A stretch of 64,000 bases of DNA from contig JBBCGG010000001.1 of assembly GCA_037200525.1 (NCBI GenBank), forward strand, positions 2,336,501 to 2,400,500, in the 5' to 3' direction. The DNA comes from Methylocella sp. (GTDB taxonomy: Bacteria; Pseudomonadota; Alphaproteobacteria; Rhizobiales; Beijerinckiaceae). A model generated the notes under the pieces. It ran no database searches and was not told the origin of the DNA. It was given only the letters and a program-made list of their open reading frames with translations. Shown here piece after piece: positions 1 through 8,004 of this stretch (the first letter of the stretch is position 1; every line of letters starts with the position of its first letter). The translations under genes and the position numbers were made by a program.

Positions 1-326
1 ACTGGAAGGTGAATGTTGCGGTGGTCGATTCGGGCGGCAACCTCGTCGCCTTTGCCCGCATGGACAATGCCCAGCTGGCCTCGATTTCAGTCGCCGAGCA
101 CAAGGCTCGCACTTCCGCCAATTTCCGCCGGGAGACCAAGGTATTTGAGACCGCTATATATGGCGGCTTGGTCAATCAGATTACGGTTGACGGAGTGATC
201 GGTTCGCGCGGCGGAATCCCGCTGGTCGAGGACGGCGAGCTGATCGGCGCCATCGGCGTCTCGGGCGCCGCCGCCTCGCAAGACGAGGTCTGCGCCAAGG
301 CGGGCGTAGCAATCCTCAACAAATAA
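1..326 (+). CDS. GlcG/HbpS-family heme-binding-like protein, 5' truncated
   Basis: The gene runs in from before the window; the frame is open from base 3 and ends at a TAA at 324-326, so only about the last 107 residues are visible. They include alternating Gly/Ala-rich strands with the segments VDSGGNLVAFARMD, GGIPLVEDGELIGAIGVSGA and a C-terminal DEVCAKAG helix. This is the usual pattern of the small GlcG/HbpS family (DUF336), whose members bind heme or corrinoid-like cofactors or act as glycolate-operon accessories. The precise role cannot be told from the fragment. It belongs to the chromosome flanking the mobile element. Confidence 0.8.
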   Translation, partial: WKVNVAVVDSGGNLVAFARMDNAQLASISVAEHKARTSANFRRETKVFETAIYGGLVNQITVDGVIGSRGGIPLVEDGELIGAIGVSGAAASQDEVCAKAGVAILNK

Positions 327-546
327 CGCGCCGAGACCATTTGCGACAGGTCTGAGCGGGGCGGCTTGGAAATGACGTTTCCGCCGCCTCTCTTATGCGC
401 GCAAAGCACAATGCTTGTTGCTCTGCGCATTTGGCGTCGATTTCTTTTGAGGCGCTGCTTTGCGCTTTCGGATTTTGTGCCATCCTCAGCTTTGGCTCGT
501 CGCGCGCAGCGCGAAACGACGCCCAAGCAATGCGGGAGGATTATGC

Positions 547-1641
547 ATGCGATCCATGTTTCTGGCGCTCGTCTTGGCGGTCGCCGCGGCGAGTCCCTCC
601 CGCGCTGATGATCCCTTGCTCGCGGAGGCGACTGACCTCGCCGGCGCAGTCATGTTCGGCGAGTCTGGGGCTCCCGGCATGGTTTTGGTTGTCGTGCGCG
701 GCGACAGCAGCGTCGTCCTCGGCTACGGCGAGACCGAAAAAGGAAATAATCAGAAGCCGGATGGAAACAGCCTGGTCCGCCTGAATTCGATCACGAAAGT
801 CTTCACGACCGAAGTGCTCGCTTCCCTCGTCGCGGATGGCAAATTGCGCCTGACCGATACGCTGCAGCGCGACGCCGGCGATGTGAAGACGCCGGAGTTT
901 GGCGGCAGGCCGATCACATTGCTCGATCTCGCCACCTATTCTGCTGCGCTGCCGCGCGAAATGGGATATGCGCCGGAAGGCGTTATGCCTCGCGCATGGC
1001 CGTCGCGCGCCGATCGCTGGGCGTGGCTCAGCCATTTCCAATTGCCCTGGGCGCCGGGCACGGTCGCCGCCTATTCCAATGTCGGCTTCGACCTGTTGGC
1101 GGACGCGATCGAAACGTCGGGCGGCGCACCCTATCCCGACTTGTTGCGCACGCGCGTCACCGCGCCGTTAGGCATGGCCGATACCGGCTTTGCACAGTGC
1201 AAGCGGCTCATGATCGGCCGCGGCCTCGGCGGCGCCGGCCCCTGCGTCGATACTCATGCGACCGATGGAAGCGGCGGCCTCTACAGCACCGGCAATGATG
1301 TGGCGCGCTGGCTGCGCCACAATCTCGATGACGCCAATGAGACATTGGCGTTGAGCCACGCCATCTATCGCCAGCGTCAGGCGTTGCCCGCCGCCATCGG
1401 TTTTGACGAAGCGGGACCGATGGCGGGCCTTGGCCTTGGCTGGGTCATCATGAATAGCGACGGAATTCGGCCGGCGCTTATCGAGAAAAGCGGCGGCGGC
1501 GTCGGTTTCATGAGCTATATCGCGTTCGCGCCAGGCCGCGGCGTCGGCGTGTTCGTCGCCGTCAGCCGCGCAGATTTCGGGATGTTCTCAAAATTGACCG
1601 GGGCCGCAGTCGGGATGATCGCGAACCTCGCCACGCGGTGA
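547..1641 (+). CDS. Secreted serine beta-lactamase-fold hydrolase (AmpH/DD-peptidase-like)
   Basis: A 364-residue protein with an N-terminal signal peptide (MRSMFLALVLAVAAASPSRA) followed by a class C beta-lactamase/DD-peptidase fold. The SxxK nucleophile motif is visible as SITK, the YxN motif as YSN, and a late GGG segment (KSGGGVGF) takes the place of the KTG box. Such periplasmic enzymes usually trim peptidoglycan peptides or hydrolyse esters or amides; a role in antibiotic resistance is not implied. The ATG at 547 was chosen over upstream in-frame codons because GGGAGGA lies just before it and it creates a clean signal peptide. It is a single gene upstream of guaA and is chromosomal. Confidence 0.8.
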   Translation: MRSMFLALVLAVAAASPSRADDPLLAEATDLAGAVMFGESGAPGMVLVVVRGDSSVVLGYGETEKGNNQKPDGNSLVRLNSITKVFTTEVLASLVADGKLRLTDTLQRDAGDVKTPEFGGRPITLLDLATYSAALPREMGYAPEGVMPRAWPSRADRWAWLSHFQLPWAPGTVAAYSNVGFDLLADAIETSGGAPYPDLLRTRVTAPLGMADTGFAQCKRLMIGRGLGGAGPCVDTHATDGSGGLYSTGNDVARWLRHNLDDANETLALSHAIYRQRQALPAAIGFDEAGPMAGLGLGWVIMNSDGIRPALIEKSGGGVGFMSYIAFAPGRGVGVFVAVSRADFGMFSKLTGAAVGMIANLATR

Positions 1642-1816
1642 GGCAAAATAAACGCGCGTAGGCGCCATCGCTCAGCGAGAGCGCCGCAGCTCCTGCTTTT
1701 GCAGCGGCGTCTTGACTGCTCTCTGTTTCGGGCCAATCAAATTTCGGATGATGCGCTGCTTGCGCCGTGGACCGCGATCGCCTAATCGAGCTTTTTGCTG
1801 AAGAGAAGGACGCGGC

Positions 1817-3415
1817 ATGGCGGAGAATGATCTCCACGATACAATTGTCCGGCATCACGACAAGGTTTTGATCGTTGATTTCGGCTCGCAGGTCACGCAA
1901 CTGATCGCGCGCCGGGTGCGCGAGGCAGGCGTTTATTGCGAGATCGCGCCGTTTCAGTCAGCGGAGAAGGCCTTTGCGGAGCTGGCGCCAAAAGCCGTGA
2001 TTCTGTCGGGCAGCCCGAGTTCGGTGCTGGAGGATAATTCCCCTCGCGCGCCAAAATCCATGTTTGACGCTGGCGTGCCGATTCTTGGCATCTGCTATGG
2101 CGAGCAGGTGATGGCGGCGCAGCTTGGCGGCGAGGTCGTCGCGGGCCGCAAGCGTGAATTTGGCCGCGCCGAAGTTGAAGTGGTGCGGGAGAGCGCGCTC
2201 TTCGATGGCGTTTGGGCGAAAGGAAAATCCTACCAGGTCTGGATGAGCCACGGCGACGCGGTGAGCCAATTGCCGCCGGGATTTGCCCCAATCGCCGCAT
2301 CGCCGAGTGCCCCGATGGCGGCAATTGCTGACGAAGGACGCCGTCTCTATGGCGTGCAATTTCACCTCGAAGTCGCCCATACGCCGGACGGCGCGAAACT
2401 GATTTCAAACTTTGTCCATAAAGTCGCGGGACTCAAGGCCGATTGGACCATGGGCGCCTTCCGGCAAGAGGCGATCGCCTCAATCCGCGCGCAAGTCGGC
2501 TCCGGCCGCGTGCTTTGCGGCCTTTCGGGCGGCGTCGATTCGGCGGTCGCAGCCGTGCTGATCTTTGAGGCTATCGGCGAGCGCCTCACCTGCGTCTTCG
2601 TAGATCATGGATTTTTGCGCCAGGGTGAGGCTGAGGAAGTCGTCAGCCTGTTCCGCGGCCACTACAACATCCCGCTGGTTCACGTTGAAGCCAAAGACAT
2701 TTTTCTCGGAGCCCTCACCGGCATTCGCGATCCAGAGGAAAAGCGCAAGATCATCGGGCGTCTGTTCATCGCGACTTTTGAGGCCGAGGCGAAGAAGATC
2801 GCCGCCGATGGCCGAGGCGCGCCGGAATTTTTGGCGCAAGGCACGCTCTATCCGGATGTGATCGAGAGCGTTTCCTTCAGCGGCGGACCTTCGGTCACGA
2901 TCAAGTCGCACCATAATGTCGGCGGCTTGCCGGAACGCATGAACATGAAGCTGGTCGAGCCGCTACGCGAATTGTTCAAGGACGAGGTGCGCGCGCTGGG
3001 ACGCGAACTTGGGCTGCCCGAGGCTTTCGTCGGCCGGCATCCATTTCCGGGGCCGGGCCTCGCTATTCGCTGCCCCGGCGGGGTCACCCCCGAAAAGCTG
3101 GAGATCTTGCGTCAGGCCGACGCCATCTATCTCGACGAGATCCGCAAGGCTGGGCTCTATGACGCGATCTGGCAGGCATTCGCCGTGCTTTTGCCGGTGC
3201 AGACTGTCGGGGTGATGGGCGATGGGCGAACCTATGAATTCGTCTGCGCGTTGCGCGCCGTCACCTCCGTTGATGGCATGACGGCGGATTTCTTTCCATT
3301 CGACATGGGTTTTCTCGGGCGCGCCGCAACGCGAATCATCAACGAAGTCAAAGGCATAAACCGCGTTGTCTACGATGTGACGTCAAAGCCGCCGGGCACG
3401 ATTGAGTGGGAATGA
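1817..3415 (+). CDS. guaA: GMP synthase (glutamine-hydrolysing)
   Basis: Converts XMP to GMP using ATP and glutamine, the last step of guanine nucleotide synthesis. The 532-residue length matches the family. The N-terminal class I amidotransferase domain shows LSGSPSSVL, the nucleophile region GICYGEQ, and the QFHLEV His/Glu pair. GICYGEQ matches the usual GICYGMQ site closely. The ATP-pyrophosphatase domain follows with its P-loop SGGVDS, and the dimerisation domain ends in PPGTIEWE, the classic GuaA C-terminus. The gene is intact, although the mobile element abuts it: the recombinase recreates the gene end on integration. Confidence 0.98.
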   Translation: MAENDLHDTIVRHHDKVLIVDFGSQVTQLIARRVREAGVYCEIAPFQSAEKAFAELAPKAVILSGSPSSVLEDNSPRAPKSMFDAGVPILGICYGEQVMAAQLGGEVVAGRKREFGRAEVEVVRESALFDGVWAKGKSYQVWMSHGDAVSQLPPGFAPIAASPSAPMAAIADEGRRLYGVQFHLEVAHTPDGAKLISNFVHKVAGLKADWTMGAFRQEAIASIRAQVGSGRVLCGLSGGVDSAVAAVLIFEAIGERLTCVFVDHGFLRQGEAEEVVSLFRGHYNIPLVHVEAKDIFLGALTGIRDPEEKRKIIGRLFIATFEAEAKKIAADGRGAPEFLAQGTLYPDVIESVSFSGGPSVTIKSHHNVGGLPERMNMKLVEPLRELFKDEVRALGRELGLPEAFVGRHPFPGPGLAIRCPGGVTPEKLEILRQADAIYLDEIRKAGLYDAIWQAFAVLLPVQTVGVMGDGRTYEFVCALRAVTSVDGMTADFFPFDMGFLGRAATRIINEVKGINRVVYDVTSKPPGTIEWE

Positions 3416-3418
3416 TTT
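3396..3418. other. Probable attL of the ICE at the 3' end of guaA
   Basis: The last codons of guaA (GAGTGGGAATGA) lie about 320 bp upstream of an outward-reading tyrosine recombinase gene. The 3' end of guaA is a well-known target for genomic-island recombinases in proteobacteria, so one attachment core is expected to include these bases. I found no second copy of the GAGTGGGAATGA core in the window, which fits the element extending past the right edge. The exact crossover bases cannot be defined without the other end. Confidence 0.6.
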
Positions 3419-3434
3419 AATAGGGTCCGGGAGG

Positions 3435-3512
3435 TATCGCGGTCTATCGCAAATCGGCGTTAGTGTTCTGATTTATAACGATAATAGTTTCCATATCTAT
3501 CGCGGACTATCG
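3435..3512. repeat. Pair of 15-bp direct repeats TATCGCGGnCTATCG
   Basis: Two copies, at 3435-3449 and 3498-3512, differ at one base and start 63 bp apart. They lie between guaA and the integrase gene. Their position suggests binding sites for the integrase or an excision factor within the attachment region; this is inference from position and repetition. Confidence 0.55.
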
Positions 3513-3530
3513 GTGTCCAGCAGCTCGATT

Positions 3531-3687
3531 TGACGGTAAGCCTGACGGTAAGGCGTGAAGGGCTTCTGGCACGAAATTCCCTTTACCGTCAGCCAAATTT
3601 TCGATGTGACGGTAAAAATATTCACATAACATGTTGAAATATAACAAGAAAAATTATGACCTTGCCGGCTAGGGCCGCTGACGGTAA
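3531..3687. repeat. Five copies of TGACGGTAA upstream of the integrase
   Basis: Direct copies lie at 3531-3539, 3543-3551, 3607-3615 and 3679-3687, with one inverted copy (TTACCGTCA) at 3583-3591. Five exact 9-mers in about 157 bp cannot be chance. They resemble arm-type sites that tyrosine recombinases bind in attachment regions, or operators controlling the integrase. The stretch 3416-3732 holds no gene otherwise. Confidence 0.65.
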
Positions 3688-3732
3688 AAATTGATCGTCA
3701 GACACCGAAATTTGCCCCGAAATGGCCGATCC

Positions 3733-4989
3733 ATGTTGACCGACACCGCGCTTAAACAACTGAAGCCAAAAGAAAAAACCTTCAAAGTCGCCGACCGTGA
3801 CGGTATGTACGTCACCGTCTCTCCAACAGGGTTGATCACCTTCCGCTATGATTACCGTCTCAACGGACGGCGCGAGACGCTGACGATCGGGCGATACGGC
3901 GCTTCCGGGCTCTCTCTGGCGCGCGCCAGAGAGAAGTGTATCGATGCCAAGCGGGAGGTCGCCGAGGGCAGCTCACCCGCGCACGGCAAGCAGCGCGAAA
4001 AGCGGCGGCTGAAGGAAGCGAAGAGCTTTGGGGAGTTTGGCGAGCGATGGCTTCAGGAGGCCAGGATGGCCGACAGCACGCGCTCAATGCGTCGTGCAAT
4101 CTTCGAACGAGACATCCTGCCCGCATTTCGAAATCGGCTTCTTACCGAGATTACCTCGGGCGACGTGAGGGTCCTTTGCGCGAAGGTGAAGGACCGGGGT
4201 GCGCCGGCGACGGCCGTCCATGTGCGGGATATCATCAAGCTGGTCTTTGGCTTCGCGATCCTGCACGGGGAGAAGGTGCCCAATCCTGCCGAGGAGGTCG
4301 GACCAGCTTCGATCGCCACGTTTGTCCCGAAAGATCGTTCGCTATCGCCCGCCGAGATCCGGGTCATGCTCAAGCAGATCGACTATGTGCCGACGCTCCC
4401 GACAATCAGGCTCGGTATGAAGCTCTTCCTGCTGACGATGGTCCGCAAAAGCGAATTGCAGGATGCGACCTGGGACGAGGTCGATTTCGAGAATACCGTC
4501 TGGTCGATTCCCAAGGAGCGGATGAAGCGGTCCAAAGCTCATAACGTCTATCTCTCGCAGCAAGTGCTCGACATCATGATCGCGCTGAAAACTTGCGCAG
4601 GGAATTCGCGCTACCTTTTGCCATCTCGCTACGACGCCGACGCGCCGATGTCGCGCGCCACGTTCAACCGCATCACCTATGCTGTGGTCGAGCGGGCTAA
4701 GAAGGAAGGGCTGCCCCTGGAACCGTTCACGGTTCACGATCTCCGGCGCACCGGCTCCACGCTCCTCAACGAGTTGGGCTTCAACAGCGATTGGATCGAG
4801 AAGTGCTTGGCGCACGAGGACGGGCGTTCGTCACGCGGCATCTACAACAAGGCGGAGTATGAGCATCAGCGGCGCCACATGATGCAGGAGTGGGCTGATA
4901 TGGTCGATGCCTGGGTCGATGGCCGCAAGCATACGCCGACTCTCTATCCGCCAAACATGCAATTGCTCGCGCCGGAGCCTACGCTCTGA
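3733..4989 (+). CDS. int: Tyrosine recombinase (site-specific integrase)
   Basis: A 418-residue integrase with an N-terminal DUF4102-type arm-binding domain (MLTDTALKQLKPKEK start), a central SAM-like core-binding domain and a C-terminal catalytic domain. The catalytic residues are visible: the Arg of TMVRKSELQ, HDLRRT (His and second Arg), the LAHE His, and a terminal Tyr in IYNKAEY. The ATG at 3733 was preferred because family members begin with this LTDTALK segment; an upstream in-frame ATG at 3691 would add 14 unrelated residues overlapping a TGACGGTAA repeat. It sits directly after guaA and should integrate and excise the ICE there. Its 3' end overlaps the convergent alpA-like gene by 11 bp. 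Confidence 0.95.
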   Translation: MLTDTALKQLKPKEKTFKVADRDGMYVTVSPTGLITFRYDYRLNGRRETLTIGRYGASGLSLARAREKCIDAKREVAEGSSPAHGKQREKRRLKEAKSFGEFGERWLQEARMADSTRSMRRAIFERDILPAFRNRLLTEITSGDVRVLCAKVKDRGAPATAVHVRDIIKLVFGFAILHGEKVPNPAEEVGPASIATFVPKDRSLSPAEIRVMLKQIDYVPTLPTIRLGMKLFLLTMVRKSELQDATWDEVDFENTVWSIPKERMKRSKAHNVYLSQQVLDIMIALKTCAGNSRYLLPSRYDADAPMSRATFNRITYAVVERAKKEGLPLEPFTVHDLRRTGSTLLNELGFNSDWIEKCLAHEDGRSSRGIYNKAEYEHQRRHMMQEWADMVDAWVDGRKHTPTLYPPNMQLLAPEPTL

Positions 4990-5365
4990 CCGGGCGCGTC
5001 TTGCGTTGTCGCACGTCTGGGGCTGGGGCGCGTTTGTTCACCGCCGCGTCCGATGCGAGGCGGCGCTCGTCGATCCACGCTTCGACTTCAGCAAGGTCCC
5101 AGACGACGCAGCGCGGTGTGAGATTGAACCGCCGCGGAAATTCGCCACGTTGCTCCATCTCATAGATGGTCGTGTCGGCGACTGGCACGATTTGGCGCAG
5201 CTCAGAACGACGGATGGTCCGCCTCGTCGGTATAACGTTTCGGGATGTCCGGAAACGCAGCGTGCTGATCTCTTCGCGCTCAGGCGACCCCCGTGCCATA
5301 TCCGAGATTGCCTCGGCGGGGTTCAAAGGAAAAACGTCGCTGCTGGACGACGATCTCGCGGCCAT
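4979..5365 (-). CDS. AlpA-like DNA-binding regulator / excisionase
   Basis: The C-terminal half carries an AlpA/MerR-type winged HTH: IRRSELRQIVPVADTTIYE, then a basic turn (GEFPRRFNL), then VVWDLAEVEAWIDERR. Such proteins act as recombination directionality factors or activate the neighbouring integrase gene. The N-terminal 40 residues are low complexity (Ser- and Arg-rich). The start at 5365 gives 128 residues; earlier in-frame codons reach into sequence that does not look coding. It converges on the integrase gene, a usual place for an excision factor in these elements. Confidence 0.75.
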   Translation of the reverse strand: MAARSSSSSDVFPLNPAEAISDMARGSPEREEISTLRFRTSRNVIPTRRTIRRSELRQIVPVADTTIYEMEQRGEFPRRFNLTPRCVVWDLAEVEAWIDERRLASDAAVNKRAPAPDVRQRKTRPVRA

Positions 5366-5782
5366 GATGTCGCTCCTGAATCCACTGTCTTGCAAACAGT
5401 GAAGCGCAGGCATCATCGCAAGGGAATAGAGCGCGTGGGATCGTAGGGGAGCCGGATATCGTGGCGTAAAAATCGGACGCCTCACGGCTTCTATCGATAT
5501 GCGTCGTTTGCTATTGGTGCGGTCTCTCAGGCTAATTTTACACTGCACCGGCCCGGTACTTTGCCTAGCTAAAATGGTCGGGTGTCAGGTGTGGAAGGCG
5601 GTTCACCCTAACGCGCAGATTGTCAGGGGGCCGTCCTGCGGCGACGGTCGCAAACGCGCAAGCCCGCCGGTGCGTGCATTTTCTTGCCGGCCGCTACGGC
5701 AGGGCTATCGCGACGGCGGGGCTGGCGCATTTTGCCTAAGTCTGGCAGTCTCTGTCGTCCTTTGCGAATAGGGGGCCGGTTG
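5366..5782. promoter_or_regulatory. Divergent regulatory interval before the BREX operon
   Basis: These 417 bp lie between the alpA-like gene (- strand) and the first gene of the BREX operon (+ strand) and contain no convincing gene. They must hold the operon promoter. A loose inverted AT-rich pair (ATTTTA near 5534 and TAAAAT near 5569) flanks a GC-rich core. I cannot assign -35 and -10 boxes with confidence. Confidence 0.4.
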
Positions 5783-5977
5783 ATGCCGGACGAGATATTA
5801 ACGCTGCCGGAGGTGGCCCAATTGCTCAAGGTCGCCGAGAAGACGGTTTACACCATGGCTCAGAAGAGCCAGCTGCCCGCGTTCAAGGTGGGCGGGCAGT
5901 GGCGTTTTCAGCGCGTCGATATCGACCGGTGGATCGAGCAGCAGAAGGCGAATTCCCGAGACGAGGGAAGGAGCTGA
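5783..5977 (+). CDS. Small HTH (excisionase-type) DNA-binding protein heading the BREX operon
   Basis: A 64-residue protein that is almost entirely one winged-HTH domain: EILTLPEVAQLLKVAEKTVY, QLPAFKVGGQWRF and DIDRWIEQQ. This is the excisionase/HTH_17 pattern. It is transcribed toward brxE, 93 bp downstream, so it may regulate the BREX operon, though a recombination-accessory role is equally possible from sequence. The ATG at 5783 was chosen because the domain begins right after it and the in-frame sequence before it does not resemble the family. Confidence 0.75.
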   Translation: MPDEILTLPEVAQLLKVAEKTVYTMAQKSQLPAFKVGGQWRFQRVDIDRWIEQQKANSRDEGRS

Positions 5978-6070
5978 AATGGCCCAGCCGTGCTGTAAGA
6001 CCCCCTTCATTCTCCTAGACGCTGGGTTCGGCTGCCGCCCTGTTGTCCGTCACATCAGGGAGCGTGGTGA

Positions 6071-6637
6071 ATGAAGAATGGCAAACTCGACTTTGATCGG
6101 CTGTTGAAGTTTCGATTGGTCGTTGCCCGGGTTGGCGAGATGGATCTTGCCAAGTGGTGGAATACCCGCGGCCAGCTCAGTCGTCTTGGCAGTGCGGCGG
6201 TCCGGCGGGGATTCCCACGCACCCATTATTTTGCGCAGGCGCGGTCCGTATTCGCGGTCGCAAGTTTTCGCTGTCGTGAAGTTTTCGATCCGCCGCAAAG
6301 CGTCACCCTCTGGCAACTACCTGAAGCGGTGGAGGAGGAATTCGAGGCGCATTGGGAACGTTGGCTTGATCAGGCTGACGAGTGGAAGCCGTTTTTCCTG
6401 GAACTGGAGGCACTGAAAGAGACCGAGCTTAAGACGGCGCTCCAATCTTTTGATCTGATCACTGACGAAGATTCCGAGCGGTTCTCACGTTTGCGTCGCG
6501 CGGCTGAAGGGCGCGCAGTGCCGTTGCCTGCTTCGTTTGCCGCTACAAACCAGGACATCGCATCCCTTGCGCTCGGATTTGCGCGTGGTGAGCCCGGCGC
6601 GCTGGCCGTCCCATACGCGCGACTGGACAACGCATGA
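6071..6637 (+). CDS. brxE: BREX protein BrxE
   Basis: A 188-residue protein with the family hallmark N-terminus: LDFDRLLKFRLVVARVGEMD followed by a KWWNTRGQLS box and GFPRTHYFAQAR. BrxE is a small BREX component of unknown biochemical role that in published classifications marks type 6 systems. Here it precedes brxA with a 4-bp overlap, so it is translated within the same operon. Its presence beside brxL is unusual for the type definitions. Confidence 0.85.
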   Translation: MKNGKLDFDRLLKFRLVVARVGEMDLAKWWNTRGQLSRLGSAAVRRGFPRTHYFAQARSVFAVASFRCREVFDPPQSVTLWQLPEAVEEEFEAHWERWLDQADEWKPFFLELEALKETELKTALQSFDLITDEDSERFSRLRRAAEGRAVPLPASFAATNQDIASLALGFARGEPGALAVPYARLDNA

Positions 6638-7419
6638 AGGCGCCGGACCGGTCCCACGTCGTTTCGTCGTTCACTCTCATTAAGGGAGCCATGATCGATG
6701 AAACGTATGCGGTTTTCGCGGCATGGGATTTCGGCGCTTCGAAGAAGGAGAATCTTGATCGTTTGAAACGCGAGAATTTCATCGGTGCTAGTACGGCCAC
6801 TTGGCTTCGCGACATCGCAAAAGTGCTGAATCGCCGATTTGACCCAAGCGCTCGTGATCGCCCGCTGGTGCTCTTGGCGAAGAATGGATGCCCCATCGAA
6901 GAATGGAAGCCGATTCTGCTTTGGCATATGACCCGCGACGAATTCCTGCTTCGCGACTTTCTAATCAACTGGCTTTTCCCGGCGTTTCTTTCGGGAGCCT
7001 ATCGTGTGCGGACGGAAGACGTCTACGAGCATCTCCGAAGCGTGGGTCTTCGAGGTGGTGCCACCGAACATGCTTGGAGCGAGACGACGCTGAACCGCGT
7101 TGCGGCCGCATTGCTCAAGATGGCGGTCGATTTTGGCCTGCTCCGCGGAAGCGTTGTCAAAGAATTTGCGAGCTATCATTTGCCTGAGCGGAGCTTTCTT
7201 TATCTCCTCTATGTTCTTCGAGAAAAAATGCAGAGCCCGCGAAAAGTCCTCGCGTCGGAAGACTGGCGGATGTTCCTGATGCAGCCCTCGGATGTCGAGC
7301 GGGAGCTTCTTCGGCTTCACCAATATCGGAAGCTGGACTATCAGATCGCCGGCAGCATCGTCCAGCTCACGCTGCCCTGCGCCAATGCCCGCGAGTATGC
7401 GGAAAGGATGGTGGCATGA
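6634..7419 (+). CDS. brxA: BREX protein BrxA (DUF1819)
   Basis: A 261-residue protein matching the DUF1819/BrxA family: an N-terminal segment FTLIKGAMIDETYAVFAAWD, a middle helical region with WLRDIAKVLNRRF, and a C-terminal DWRMFLMQPSDVERELLRL segment. BrxA is a small helical DNA-binding BREX subunit required for restriction in some systems. It overlaps brxE upstream and brxB downstream by 4 bp each, consistent with translational coupling. Confidence 0.85.
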   Translation: MKAPDRSHVVSSFTLIKGAMIDETYAVFAAWDFGASKKENLDRLKRENFIGASTATWLRDIAKVLNRRFDPSARDRPLVLLAKNGCPIEEWKPILLWHMTRDEFLLRDFLINWLFPAFLSGAYRVRTEDVYEHLRSVGLRGGATEHAWSETTLNRVAAALLKMAVDFGLLRGSVVKEFASYHLPERSFLYLLYVLREKMQSPRKVLASEDWRMFLMQPSDVERELLRLHQYRKLDYQIAGSIVQLTLPCANAREYAERMVA

Positions 7420-7991
7420 GCGATCTCGTACACCGCATCAAGACAAGCCTTGAGCCCATACTTGATCTGGCCGACCCGCGTGAGCGCATAAGCGCTTACC
7501 ACGACATGCCTTACGCACTTTTCCGGTACGAACCCGAAGAGGAGTTCGAGCTACGCAAACAAATCACCCTGCTCGAGACCCGGCTTGCTCAAAAGGGAAA
7601 GCGCGTAAGCCGCATATCGTTGGCTCAGTGTCTGGACGAGGCAATGCGATCTCAACGACCACTAGAAGATTGGTTTGCGGCGGAGCGCGAGCAGGGCACG
7701 GACACGATCGTCGAGACAGTGCATTCGGTCCTTTCTGAGTACGCACCCCTGGTTGATCTCGTCGCTGCCCTGATGCCCGATGATCCCGACCCGCTTCGCG
7801 ACATCGTCTTCATCATGCGGACCGGCGCCTTGTTCCCCGTCTACCGCACATTCTCATTGTTGGAGCAGCTGAAGGGAAGGGTCACCGTGCCGACGGTCTT
7901 GTTCTACCCAGGCGATCTCGACGGTGCCGCGGGACTCCGGTTCATGGGCGTGCTCGCAGCCGAGCATAACTATCGCCCAAAAATCTTTTGA
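7416..7991 (+). CDS. brxB: BREX protein BrxB (DUF1788)
   Basis: A 191-residue protein of the DUF1788/BrxB family, recognisable from the C-terminal pattern VIFIMRTGALFPVYRTFSLL-like stretch (here IVFIMRTGALFPVYRTFSLL), the TVLFYPGDLDG segment and the terminal NYRPKIF. BrxB is a core BREX subunit that associates with PglX/BrxC-type partners; its exact activity is unknown. It overlaps brxA by 4 bp, and brxC starts 13 bp after it. Confidence 0.87.
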   Translation: MSDLVHRIKTSLEPILDLADPRERISAYHDMPYALFRYEPEEEFELRKQITLLETRLAQKGKRVSRISLAQCLDEAMRSQRPLEDWFAAEREQGTDTIVETVHSVLSEYAPLVDLVAALMPDDPDPLRDIVFIMRTGALFPVYRTFSLLEQLKGRVTVPTVLFYPGDLDGAAGLRFMGVLAAEHNYRPKIF

Positions 7992-8004
7992 CGGGATTTC
8001 AGTG

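Noticed and set aside
547-1641. Antibiotic-resistance beta-lactamase
   Set aside because: Only the fold and SxxK/YxN motifs are shared; a terminal KTG triad is not clear and the relatives are mostly peptidases or esterases.
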